A stretch of 24,966 bases of DNA from Haplomitrium mnioides (Eukaryota > Marchantiophyta > Haplomitriopsida > Calobryales): contig JBNGIS010031349.1 of NCBI GenBank assembly GCA_049999725.1, positions 1 through 24,966 on the forward strand. The letters run 5' to 3'. This document shows positions 8,946-18,480 of this stretch, in pieces. The notes under the pieces are model-generated. The model was not told the DNA's origin. It saw nothing but the letters and a program-made list of their open reading frames with translations, and made no database searches. Positions within the stretch are counted from its first letter, which is position 1. Every line of letters starts with the position of its first letter. Both the position numbers and the translations under genes were made by a program.

Positions 8946-9605
8946 GGGAGCCCACTTAAGGTGGTTCCGATTCATCTTCAGTTGTGGGGAGGACTGGCTA
9001 AGAGGGATCTGAAACAGGATAATGATTAATCGGCCGGAAGGGTGATATGTCGAAGATTCGAACGAGAGGAAGGTGATTTTGAAAGTTTGCATCGCACGTC
9101 TTGAGAAAGTTCAAAATGGATCTGCGGAGTCTATCATTCTTACATCAAACTTTTACACGTCTTAGTGAAGAGAAGGAGCCTCTAAAGGTTCCTATATCAA
9201 GGGAGGAATCCAAAATGAAGATAAGAAAATGTTTCACCTGAAGAACAAGGCGCCGAAATAGTGACCTATCGACAGTCTGGCCAGAAAGGTAAAAAGGTGT
9301 CGAAACAGCCACTTATCAATGATTCGTTAGAGGAAGAACAAGGGATGTCGAAAGGGCGATCAATTGATAGTCCGGCAAGAAGAGGGACAAAAGGTATCAA
9401 AACAAGGATATATCAAAGGTCCAGTTAGAAGAGAAACGAAGATGCCGAAAGGGTGATAAATTGATAGTCCGACCAGAGAAGGAACAAGGGGAGCCCACTT
9501 AAGGGGGTTCCGATTAGCCTTACGATGTGGAGAACCCTACTTAACAGGGATCCAATTGACCTCTCTAAGTGGAGAGCCCACTTATCAAGGATCCGTTGGG
9601 GGAAG
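8946..9605. repeat. Dispersed copies of a GGGAGCCCACTTAAG motif in unit A
   Basis: GGGAGCCCACTTAAG followed by G(T/G)GGTTCCGATT occurs at 8946 and 9489, 543 bp apart. Looser copies (GGAGAACCCTACTTAACAGGGATCC; GGAGAGCCCACTTATCAAGGATCC) follow at about 9528 and 9572. The last three form a short tandem run with a step of about 42 bp. Confidence 0.7.
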
Positions 9606-9905
9606 TACAAGGAGGCTGAAACAAGGATATAGCGCAGATCTATTATAGGAAGAACGAGTGCTGAAATAGCGATTTATCAACGGACCAAGGAGAAGCAAGC
9701 AACGCTGAAACAGTGATCTATCACAGGTTTGACAAGAAGAAATGAGAAGGGATCAGGCGAAAGGATGACAAATCATAGATCCAACCAGAGGAGAACCAAG
9801 GATTCCAAAGAGGCGATCTAGCGCAGATCCGATGGAGGAGGAAGCGGTGCCGAAAAGAGGATCTATCACCGATCCAACAAGGGCAAAAATGGAGGTCTGT
9901 GTACT
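9230..9905. repeat. Degenerate 45-65 bp minisatellite in unit A
   Basis: The pattern GGAAGAACAAGGNNNNCGAAANNGNGATNNATCNANNGTCCGNCCAGA repeats from about 9230 to 9905, with early starts near 9241, 9288, 9334, 9377, 9428 and 9470. The second kind of repeat (GGGAGCCC) interrupts it at about 9489-9600, after which it resumes with somewhat longer units. Such internal arrays are common in long LTRs. Confidence 0.75.
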
Positions 9906-10433
9906 TCTTATTCAAAGGGTTAAGGGCATTGCGGATGATGTGGCAGCTAAGAAAGTCAGCGGGTCAATGGGTGGTCAGCGCGACGGTCCGCCTACCCCTT
10001 TGCGAGGCGGCGTCAGATGGCGCCACAATGGATTACATGGCGCCCTTAACGGAAATCTAAGGAATCTGCGGGAATCTTAGAGATTCCGCGAGAATCGCAG
10101 ACCTACGCAAAAATGCGGTGCTTCAAGGGCGCCCGTAGAACTCTTTAGATCGATAAGCAAATTCACAACGAACCTCTGAATTCACATCAAATCGACGCCG
10201 AGCTTTGTCGCCTTGCAGAATTAAGCCAATCCCTTGGAATTAACATCAGATTTGCGCCAAGCTTCATTGCCTTGCAGAATTAAGCAGAGTGCTAGGAGTT
10301 TACATTCTACAGTCTGCGCCAATCCTTTTCGAATCTATACTAAATTTCCACCGATTAGCATCCAAATACAACAACGATCCAAATCGCTGAGAAGGGAAAA
10401 AACAGGCATGAGGGAATTCGCGCGGGGGAGGGG

Positions 10434-10440
10434 TATAAAT
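10434..10440 (+). promoter_or_regulatory. Candidate TATA box in unit A
   Basis: TATAAAT in a G-rich setting (GGGGTATAAATGA) on the + strand. If real, transcription would run rightwards and leave about 1.2 kb as R and U5. The matching place in unit B reads only GTATAC, so the call is tentative. Confidence 0.3.
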
Positions 10441-11236
10441 GAATCGTCTATAATGTTTGAGGGGTTGATTGTCGATGCAAGCTTGCATGTTGTGAGAACG
10501 ACAACAGAAAGGAAGACACACGAGGGAGGGAGGACAGAATTCTTGAAGCTTCACTTGAAGTAGGTGAACTCGAGCAGGGGGCTAGCAAGGGTGGAGGTGG
10601 ACTGGAGGGGCGCTGGGAATCGCTAGGTGGGGAGCTCTAGAGGCTCATGCGATCTAGGTGTACTCATCACTGGAGGTGGACTAGCATCGGAGGTGGACCG
10701 ATACTTGAAAGCGGAAGGAAGTTTGGGTTGTCTTGAAACCGGAGAGGCTACCAAAGTGGGATCTTTGGGGTCGTCTTAGTGTTGTTTGTGCAGGAGCAAC
10801 AATCCTAGGAATGTTTAGAGGGCGTTTTTGGTTTATTCTCTCAAGGGAAGTCAAGGAGGAGTAGCTGCATTTATGCCCTCACACGGTGTAAGAAGATCCA
10901 CCAAAGCTTTGGGGTGGAGTGGGTGACCAGTAGTCGAGAGGATTGTCTTCTAGAGGTGGAAGTCAAAGAAATCCTCTTCTGATCTTGAGGAACTAAATTC
11001 AGGGCTTCTCGCGAGGGAAGTTAAAAACTATCTGGAGAAGGATGCGTGGGTGGAAGTGGGAAGTGTGATTGGAATTGCTAAAGTCAAGATCAGAAGGCAA
11101 AAGAATGTGGTAAAGCTTGGATCTTGGGAAAGCCAGATGAGCGGTAGAGGGAAGGGAGGAATGGAGTGTTGAGAGTTCAAGCTTGTGTTGCAGAGGTCGT
11201 CCCAAGTCAAAGGATCATTGGCAGAGTGTATCTTGG

Positions 11237-11256
11237 GTGTGTGTGTGTGTGTGTGT
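11237..11256. repeat. (GT)10 microsatellite
   Basis: Ten GT units inside unit A. Confidence 0.95.
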
Positions 11257-11692
11257 TTGTGGGTTAGTTAGTTTTGTCTTCTGTTTGTATTTCCTGAAAA
11301 GACACTTCAGATCCGAAGTGAACAGGATCTCAGCTCAGCAGGAATCCAAGAATCAGCCTTAGAGAGTAAGGCAATATAGTGGATAGGTCCTCTGTATAAT
11401 TCAGATGTCAGGGCTTGATCCTATATTGTAAAACTTTGAGTCTGGATCCAATTCGAATCCCTCAAATCCACTTTGGAATTTGATAAGAAAAGCTTTTAAG
11501 GTGTGGATGAATGCCTGAATGAAGAAGTGAACAAGGAGAAGGGTCTGTAAGGTGAGAAGGAACATCCTTAAGGCTTCAGAGTGATAACTTGCAGCGGGGC
11601 CATCTCATAAAAGAACCTCAATCTTGTAATGTCTGTCCTTTCCTTTCGAAGAGTAGTCTTTGGAGGTTAACGCCCGAAGAATGGGGCTGACA

Positions 11693-11697
11693 CTACA
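11693..11697. repeat. Target-site duplication of unit A, right copy
   Basis: CTACA, the partner of 7768-7772. Confidence 0.85.
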
Positions 11698-11855
11698 ACA
11701 TAAAATTTCTTATAATAAGAAAGGAAACAAATTTGTTGCGTATGTAGAGTCCAATACGCGCAAAGGGTTACAACCAACAACACAAATCTTGTAATAATAT
11801 TAGAAGAAAAATAGATAAAGATGTCTTTCTTTCTTAGAGTCTCATATTGAAAAAT
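11698..11855. repeat. Degenerate tandem array (block 2, right part)
   Basis: The array cut by unit A resumes here with the same unit: TAGAGTCC...GCGCAAAGGGTTACAACCAACAACACAAATCTTGTAATAATATTAGAAG and then TTAGAGTCTCATATTG. Finding the same repeat on both sides independently supports the insertion boundaries of A. Confidence 0.7.
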
Positions 11856-11977
11856 GGAATTCAAAATGGTGCTTAAAAAAACAGAATCAAAAAACATAAA
11901 CATGCCTCAAAAAACAAAAGACAAAAAAATTTGTTCATCTTTGAAAGACTCCACAATAGATCTCTCCTATAATGATT

Positions 11978-13061
11978 TTATCTCTTCACATGTTTCACAA
12001 CTAGCGGCTTTGTTGCATTTGGGACTTTCAATATTTGAAAAGTGCATTCTCTAATGCTTTGCAAAACCAAAGAAACTTTAAATGCAACATGATCATTCTC
12101 TTTCAAAAAAGTTGTATAGTAATTATAAACTTCTCATTTAGTACAATTGTTGGGAAAATTATACATTTCATGAGTCAACCTTCTCATCATCCATTCACAT
12201 ACAAATACCTCTTTAATAGATAAACCTATTTTTTCAAAAGTAACCTTCTAGAAATATAAATTTGGGTTCTTATATCATTTAGATTATATCATTCCCTATA
12301 TATAATGTTAATTTAGATGTTGCTCCACAAACAATAGTGTAGTTAGACAAAGTAAATCAATTTTGAAGTGTACTTTTTAAAGTTGGGCATACAAATCTCA
12401 ATGTAAGGATAACTAGACTGAGTTAAAATTGCATCTTCACCAAACTCTTGATTTTTGGACAATGTTTGTTCCTAAATTATTGGAGCCCTTTATGGCGATT
12501 CCATAGAAATATTTTTAGGTCGAAAGTTTTTCCCCAAACTTTCTCTGACTGATGTAATATATTGCTTCTCTTTTCAAGATATCGCAACAATTGCAATTTT
12601 CACTACAAATTTAGTAGCAATAAGTGGTTAATTGAAGTTGTTAAAGGTGACAAACATCTCACAATCTAAACTAAATAGGTCTTGGAATTGCCTTCTCGAA
12701 GAAGAATCAATAAAAATGTTGTTATCTTTAATTTCATCTTTGTCATCAGTTGTTGACGAAGAGACATTCACATTATTCTCATCATGTTAACGTGATTGTG
12801 TGGCTTATTCTTCAATATATCACTCTTGTAGTTCTTTTCCTTTCGAGGATCTTGAGTAAGGAAGTCTAGTTAGAGTGGGTTTAGTTATAGATTCTAAACC
12901 CTCATAAGGTTTAGCTTTTGATCCTATATGTGCATAAGATTCGCTCTTTAATCTCATACATGCATGAGGAACATTCATAAGAGTGTCTATAAGAAAACAT
13001 CTATTGCTGTATTTTCGATGTATTTTTTTTCAAAATACTATCATCACACTTAAAACCTTTT
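11978..13061 (-). pseudogene. Decayed coding stretch of unknown family, split by unit B
   Basis: On the - strand one frame can be followed from the edge of unit B (13061) down to about 12313. Stops lie at 13030, 12820, 12805, 12787, 12628, 12574, 12490, 12472, 12343 and 12313. The longest open runs are 12823-13029 (69 codons, with YAHIGSKAKPYEGLESITKP) and 12631-12786 (52 codons, with an acidic STTDDKDEIKDNN and CEMFVTF). In another frame 11981-12247 is open but for one TGA at 12134 and reads like protein (EVFVCEWMMRRLTHEMYNF; FLKENDHVAFKVSLVLQSI). Ten stops in about 250 codons is fewer than expected for DNA of this composition, but not by a wide margin. The upstream part lies beyond B at 15735-15847. 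I do not recognise the family; it may be a host gene or an old transposon gene with introns. Confidence 0.4.
13057..13061. repeat. Target-site duplication of unit B, left copy
   Basis: CTTTT, identical to 15735-15739 on the other side of unit B. Confidence 0.8.
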
Positions 13062-14295
13062 TGTCACGTCCCTCCTTCAGCCATTAACCCCCAAAGATGC
13101 CACTTTGGAATGAGAGGGTGACAAATAAGGTCACATGATCTTTTATGAGATGGCCCTAGAATCCAAATTATCCCTTTCAAGTCTTAACAGGCCCATGCTT
13201 CACTCTACAGGTTCCTCTCCTTTTCTACAATCACCAAGGTAAAACAGAACCATACGCTTCTCCTCATTTCCACTAAGCAAACCAACAATTGCTACTCAAT
13301 ACTTAGAACCGGCAAAGACTTCTTGCTCATGATAAGAGTTTATAACATAAAATGCACGATGCCAAGAGGATAGTGACTACCATTCTGTCCAGCTGCCAGG
13401 TAATTCATTCATATGTAACAACCTCCAACTCTACTCAACTATGCACACAGAGTGTTCTTATGCTAATATAAGAATTGACAATGCTAGCTACTATAGTGCT
13501 CACACTCTATACTTAACCATCCGTCCATCTATTCTTAGTGACCTCAATGTCATATATACATACGCCATACAACAGAAATCTCCTAACACCAACAACAGAT
13601 CAACACTCCTTCATCACTCAACCCACACACTCTTATCCAGATAGTTTTCCCACCTCAATTGCTAGAGGGTCTTGGATTTACTTCCACAAGATTGGAAGAG
13701 GTCAGATTAAGTTCCCCCTTAGGAAGACAGTTCTCTCGATTGCTGGCCAACCCACTCCACCCTGAACTTCGACTGGATCTTCCACGCAGTGCGTGGGCAC
13801 TAACGTGGCCACTCCTCTCTTAGCTCTACTTGAATGTTTAAACCAGCAGCGGTCTCTGAGCATTCATGAGATTGATGCTCCTACACAACACAACACGAAG
13901 ATGACACCAGGACCCCCCTTGGCTGCCTCTCACGAATTCCAGGCCAAATGAATCCTCCTATGTTTTAAGTGTCGATTCACCTCCTAATGCTGGTCTGCCT
14001 TCAAGAGTGAGTACACCTAGATCGCTTGAGCCTCTAGAGCCTCCTACCGAGCGATTCTCAACGCCCCTCTAGTCCACCTCCAACCTTGATAGCCCTCCCG
14101 CATGAGTTCACTCACTTCAAGTGAAACATCACTGGAATTCCCTCCCCTCTCCCTTGATGCCTTTCTTGCACAAGATAATCAACCCATCCTATGATGAAGT
14201 GAGACAATGTATACTCCCACTTGTTTCCCCGCGATCTTGGCTTTCCATCCCCTCCCTTTCTTGGCCGTTCTTGATTGTAACTGTTTCTTAACGTT

Positions 14296-14450
14296 GATCC
14301 GAAGAAGCTTGGTGCAGATTCGCAAGAAGAAAAACTTGGTGTAGATCCGCAAGGCTGATCCGAAGAAGCTCGGCGCAGATCCGCAAAAAGACAAACTTGG
14401 CGCAGATCCGCAAGGCTGATCCAAAGAAGCTCGGCGCAGATCCGCAACCC
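14296..14450 (+). repeat. 61-bp tandem repeat in unit B
   Basis: GATCCGAAGAAGCT(C/T)GG(C/T)GCAGAT begins at 14296, 14357 and 14418, exactly 61 bp apart, for about 2.6 copies. Each unit also contains a shorter internal echo, AACTTGG(C/T)G(C/T)AGATCCGCAA. Unit A has a loose relative on its other strand near 10190-10320 (GGCGCAGA...CTGCAAGGC...AAGCTTGGCGCA). Confidence 0.9.
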
Positions 14451-14451
14451 A

Positions 14452-14720
14452 AAGAAGGTAAGATTGATGCAAATCCAAAGCCCAAAAAAGTAAGATCCGA
14501 AGAAGGTAAGGTTGATACAGATCCGAAGACTGAAGAAGTAAGATCCCAAGAAGGTAAGCTCCAAAGAAGGCAAGGTCAATGCAGATCCAAAGACCAAAGA
14601 AGTAAGATTCAAAGAAGGTAAGCTCCGAAGAAGGCAAGGTTGATCCAAATCCAACAAAAGTAAGATCCAATAGTCAACTCCGAAGCCTGGAGAAGTAAGA
14701 TTCGAAGAAGGTAAGTTCCG
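14452..14720 (+). repeat. Irregular repeat rich in AAGGTAAG in unit B
   Basis: Alternating blocks of AGAAGTAAGATCC and GAAGAAGGTAAGCTCC, with GCAGATCCAAAGAC between. GTAAGAT occurs near 14490, 14539, 14602, 14660 and 14695, and AAGGTAAG near 14455, 14503, 14550, 14615 and 14708. AAGGTAAG equals the plant 5' splice-site consensus, so the block is a dense array of splice-donor look-alikes. Confidence 0.75.
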
Positions 14721-14733
14721 ATGGGCAACTCAG

Positions 14734-15042
14734 AAGTTTGACCTTTTCTGATGGAGCATTGTCCACCACTGTCTTCCAAGTGGAAGTTGGAGCGGCGTGC
14801 CTCACTAAAAGATCAGACTAAGGACACCCAACTCCAAAGTTTGACCTTTTTTGATGGAGCGTAGTCCGCCGCCGTCTTCTAAGTGGAAGTTGGACCGCCG
14901 CACTTAACCGAAACATCGGACTAAGGACACCCAGTTCTGAAGTTTGACTCGACCTGATAGAACTCTGCCCGATGCATTCTTTCGGAGGGAAGTTGGGCCT
15001 TCGTGCCTAATAGAAATAAGGGGCCACCTCTTGATACCGCTT
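14734..15042 (+). repeat. 103-bp tandem repeat in unit B
   Basis: AAGTTTGACC recurs at 14734 and 14837, and AAGTTTGACT at 14940, exactly 103 bp apart. The first two units share GATGGAGC, GTCTTC(C/T)AAGTGGAAGTTGGA and GACTAAGGACACCCA; the third is diverged (GGAGGGAAGTTGGGCC). Confidence 0.9.
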
Positions 15043-15734
15043 CCTGAAGAGAAGTCTGACCACTCCGCTCCATCGGAAGAGAATCAATTTGGTATAGCCC
15101 ACTCCGCTACCTTGTACACCCTGGTAGAACTGACCGAGCTCCAATAGAAGAAGAACTTTAAAAGACCAAAATTTGTTTGGACCCCGATGAAGCCCATCAA
15201 CACCTGATGGAATAGAGCATCCCCCGACCTATGGTGTCATCGTTGCCTTCCGAAGGCCGTCACATTCTTCCTTCTCCTTTCCATCCTTCGATTCTGGTTA
15301 TGCTGGGGCGCCTTCCCTTCTTCTCATTATTGAGCTTTGCAGCTGTCTCGCTAGTCAAGTATAACAGTGGAGCTCCTCGCCTTACCTTACGCACTCCTCT
15401 CCTGACGTTGAGTCGTGGATCCTATCCAATTCCCATAATCTTCCTCACCCAGAACTAAATCTTCTTCTTCTTATGAGATCGATCCACCCTCAACCTCCTT
15501 GCGAGTCTGTTCTCAATATCTCCAGAGAGTGTTCCGTCCTTCTCTGTCCTAGTCCCGATTCTTGCTTTCTTACACCCTTCTGATCGGATAGTTGGCCGAC
15601 CCCCTCTCCAAATCATTGATACTAGATACTTCGATGCCTCTGGAGTGTCTTAACACCTTAAAAGTAGAGAAATGCTCCAATGATGTTTCCAAACTTAGAA
15701 ATTTTTGTTGGTGCCTCACTTCACCGACTGACAC

Positions 15735-15739
15735 TTTTG
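15735..15739. repeat. Target-site duplication of unit B, right copy
   Basis: CTTTT, the partner of 13057-13061. Confidence 0.8.
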
Positions 15740-15847
15740 CTCACTAATTTTCTCTTGTGAGTATTTAGATTTGAAAATAATAACCTCGTCATGAAGTTGT
15801 AAAAATTTCCAGAGAGCAAGAATCTTGATTATTTTTTCCTCTTGTTG
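15735..15847 (-). pseudogene. Upstream piece of the reading frame split by unit B
   Basis: On the - strand the frame is open from 15847 to the edge of unit B, beginning QQEEKIIKILALW and continuing KYSQEKISEQ. If B and one CTTTT copy are removed in thought, the frame runs without a shift into the frame at 13061 and stays open to 13033. This supports both the insertion boundaries and the idea that the interrupted DNA was once coding. Further upstream a TAA at 15848-15850 and T-rich DNA may mark an intron or the end of the relic. Confidence 0.4.
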
Positions 15848-16905
15848 TTACTACCATTTGATGTATAGAAAAGAGAGACATATAACTAAAAAAACTTAAT
15901 CAAAATATCAAAAAGTATACACTAGTATACTTAACAACCATTTTTGAAAAAACTCTATGAAATAACAAAGTAAACAAAATATTTTAGAGAAAATAAAACA
16001 GAAACTAGAAAGATATAAATCTTGAGTGCAATTTACACCAAAGGTTTTTTTATTATAAGAAATGACGGGGAAAAAGCTACTCGATTGATTTTGTGGCGAG
16101 AAAACCAACTTTAAACTTTCAAGTATAAAAAAACACACATAAAGTTTCTTTCCATTGGCACACATACTTAAAATATATATTTTTTAATATTTGTTTTTTG
16201 TTTTTTTGAGAAATTTACACATTCTCTTGATTTGAGCTATTTTGACTATTAAATTCAAATATCTATTGTTAGAGTTTTTTACTTGCTATTTTTTATATCT
16301 TCATTATCTTAGTGAAGTGGCAATAAATGTGCATTCGAAGAAAAATAGAGCATCAAAACCTTCTGATGCCTTGGCAAGGTCAACCTCATTGAGCCGTACA
16401 AACTAGCCAATAAATGGCTAGTTTCTTGTGGAACAAGTGAGGATCCTACTATATATATATGTACGTATAAAATAGAGAGGCTAAGAAATACAATCTCAAG
16501 CTTCTAAATTTTGCTACAATAATTGGAGAAGAAAATATAACTCACCTAAGGCTCCTTTTCAACATCATTGCAAGCATTGAATCGTACAAGACATATGAAA
16601 AAAATCTGTCATCAAGGAAATACCAAGGAAAAATAGCTTCACCAAGGACTATCACAAAGCCTACAAGAATAAAACATAATAGAATTTGATTAAAGTCCTA
16701 GGTCAGCCTCCATGCCAAGAAGAGAAATGTAGTTTGGAAAATTTTATCATTTGTTTTCTCTTAAACTATGTACGTCAAGCTAATTCAACCCATACACCCA
16801 CTGGATTGAACAATCTCAATGCATAGGGGCAGAACACTCCATGCTTGCCTTCTTTTCCAAACCCCATGCTCATACAAGATTCAAATTTCACTTGCAAAAA
16901 AGCTT
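15848..16905. other. AT-rich spacer
   Basis: No convincing gene. The minus-strand ORF at 15908-16165 (85 codons) is Phe-, Ile- and Leu-rich, as expected of T-rich DNA, and matches nothing I know. A TATA-like TATAAAA at 16466-16472, after a run of AT dinucleotides, could be a promoter, but no transcript follows that I can recognise. Confidence 0.4.
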
Positions 16906-17410
16906 GAGTCCATGCATGTATGTACATCCAATGTTCATGTACACATGAACATCATACTTTAAGAGTCCATCCATGCATGGACTTCCAAAGTTCATGTGTA
17001 TATAAACCTCTAGAATTCATGCACACATGGACCTCCATTGTCTATACAACATGGACTTTGTGTTTGGAATTGAAGAGTCCATACGCGCATTAACTTTGCA
17101 CTCAAACATCAAGAGTCTATGTGCATATAGACATCCGTTGTCTAAGCTTGCATTAAACTTTGGAGTCTATGCATGTATAGATATCTCTTGTCCATTGCAA
17201 AAGGACGTTGCATAGGAACTTCAAGAGTCAATGCATGCATGGATCTAAGGTTTGGATGTTGAGAGTCATAGTGCAATTCAATTGCATTTTCCATCTGCGT
17301 ATGGACTTCAAACGTCCTTATGTGCTTGGACAAGAAAGTCTATATGAGCATGGATGAGGAAGTCCATACACATCTTGACTTTGGTAGTCCAAACGTGGAG
17401 TCAATGCGCA
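16906..17410. repeat. GAGTCCATGCATG array with a 150-bp higher-order period (block 3)
   Basis: The anchor GAGTCYATGC begins at 16906, 16963, 17013, 17075, 17113, 17163, 17225 and 17263. From 16963 the steps are 50, 62, 38, 50, 62, 38: two copies of a 150-bp unit made of three related subunits. Paired subunits resemble each other in sequence too. Beyond 17263 the anchors become irregular (about 17313, 17336, 17359, 17386, 17397). Many units are self-complementary: ATGTTCATGT-AC-ACATGAACAT at 16931-16952 and TCCATGCATGGA at 16970-16981. Short ORFs over it on both strands are accidental. Confidence 0.75.
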
Positions 17411-18480
17411 CATAAACAAGGGAAGTTCTTCCTTACAAGGGCTTCTGCACTCCATGTATATTCAGACCCATTGAGTCCAAATACGTTTAGACTTACTCTT
17501 TTTATACCTAGGTGGTTGTCTTTTCTTATTGCAATACTTCATAGCAATTACTTTATGTGAGCATAGCATTTTGACTTACAATCCAACTATTTTGTTTTTA
17601 CTCTTCTCTTGCAGCATAGTTCTTATCTAACTTTGCATATGCATATCTAGATGTCAAACATGTTGAGCGAAACTTTATCAAGCACACTTTTGAATTGAAG
17701 ACTTTGAGGATGAAGTCAAGCTTCACAATGCATAGTGTATTTTGCACCCAATTGTTGCCACCTTCGTTTGTAATGCAATAGCTGGAACCTCAGCTTTGAA
17801 GAAGCACAAGTCAACCAAGGCACCAAATGGATCCACCAAAAAACCAAAAGTGAGTCACAATAGACAATGGCTTGTGTAATTTCTCTACGTATCATTCCTT
17901 TGCTACCGTCTCCTCTAAACGTAGTATAAGTAACGTCCTCTCTTTTTTTGAATAATAATTGAGATGAAGAGATTGAGACTCAGTGGGCACCAATCTCAAG
18001 AACTAAGAAAGTTGGTCACAAAAGAATGAGTATGTTTGATGAGAGGGACAAGTTGGTTTCTCAAAATATATCTAAATTAAAAAAATAAGAAAAACTATAG
18101 AGGCAACTATATAGAGATGTTGGAAAATTTCAATCTCTCAAAACTACATATGAAGAATTGGGGGTTGTTCCAAATTTTGTAGCTTACTAAGGATTTTTTA
18201 GAGGTTCTTGCATAATGCATACTAACCAACAAGTATGCTTCACTCATTCTTTTGTGTGGTGGTTGAAGCTAAATATAAGCTAAAGTACTAGTCAAACTCC
18301 AAAAAATAACATTATGGAACTAACAAGGGCTATCACAATGCTACTGCAAGACAACTCTTAATTACAAAGTATTGAGCAAAGAATCCAACGTGGCACTCTA
18401 CAATTGCCATGGTTATGTAGGACTTACACTAGGCCATATTTTTGCTACATACGACAATTACGACCACAATTATATCTTAG
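17411..18480. other. Unresolved region, possible coding remnants on the + strand
   Basis: A TTGCAG after a pyrimidine tract (17609-17614) and a GTGAGT at 17850-17855 could bound an exon containing Lys-rich sequence (ALKKHKSTKAPNGSTKKPK), but another frame of the same stretch is just as sense-like. A short piece near 17966-18088 reads DEEIETQWAPISRTKKVG and ends at a TAA. Between 18300 and 18480 all three + frames have few stops. I cannot choose a gene model. Confidence 0.25.

Larger units (their letters stand above)
7773..11692 (-). mobile_element. Unit A: 3.9-kb non-coding LTR-type insertion (solo LTR or LARD-like)
   Basis: It starts TGTCAGCC and ends GGCTGACA: TG...CA within perfect 8-bp inverted termini, flanked by CTACA on both sides. 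It sits inside a tandem array that resumes on the other side. It is markedly richer in G and C than its surroundings. No Gag, protease, integrase or reverse transcriptase motif is seen, and I see no direct repeat of its ends inside, which favours one very long solo LTR over an element with two LTRs. It is related to unit B in inverted orientation: RC(11598-11692) aligns with 13062-13156, and 10634-10666 matches the reverse complement of 14008-14040 at 32 of 33 bases. The strand given is relative to B; a good TATA box on the + strand leaves the true sense open. The ORFs inside (up to 144 codons) look like accidents of composition. Confidence 0.8.
13062..15734 (+). mobile_element. Unit B: 2.7-kb non-coding LTR-type insertion related to A
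   Basis: It begins TGTCACG and ends CGACTGACA, so it has TG...CA ends with a TGTCA/TGACA inverted match, and is flanked by CTTTT on both sides. Its first 95 bp align with the reverse complement of the last 95 bp of unit A, including an exact TTTTATGAGATGGCCC (B 13141-13156; A 11598-11613 reversed). Its last 35 bp align with the other end of A (AGAAATTTTTG...CTGACA). It carries different internal tandem repeats from A and is 1.2 kb shorter. No retroviral motifs are seen and no internal copy of the ends, so a solo LTR is the simplest reading. ORFs inside, such as 14112-14657 (-) and 14179-14670 (-), are readings of the 61-bp repeat. Confidence 0.8.

Noticed and set aside
11406-11692. TGTCAGGGCTTG as the start of a short 3' LTR in unit A
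   Set aside because: Beyond TGTCAG the sequence does not match the left end of the unit.
14112-14670. 181- and 163-codon overlapping ORFs on the - strand in unit B
   Set aside because: They are two frames of the 61-bp and GTAAG-rich repeats; the residues simply repeat with the DNA.
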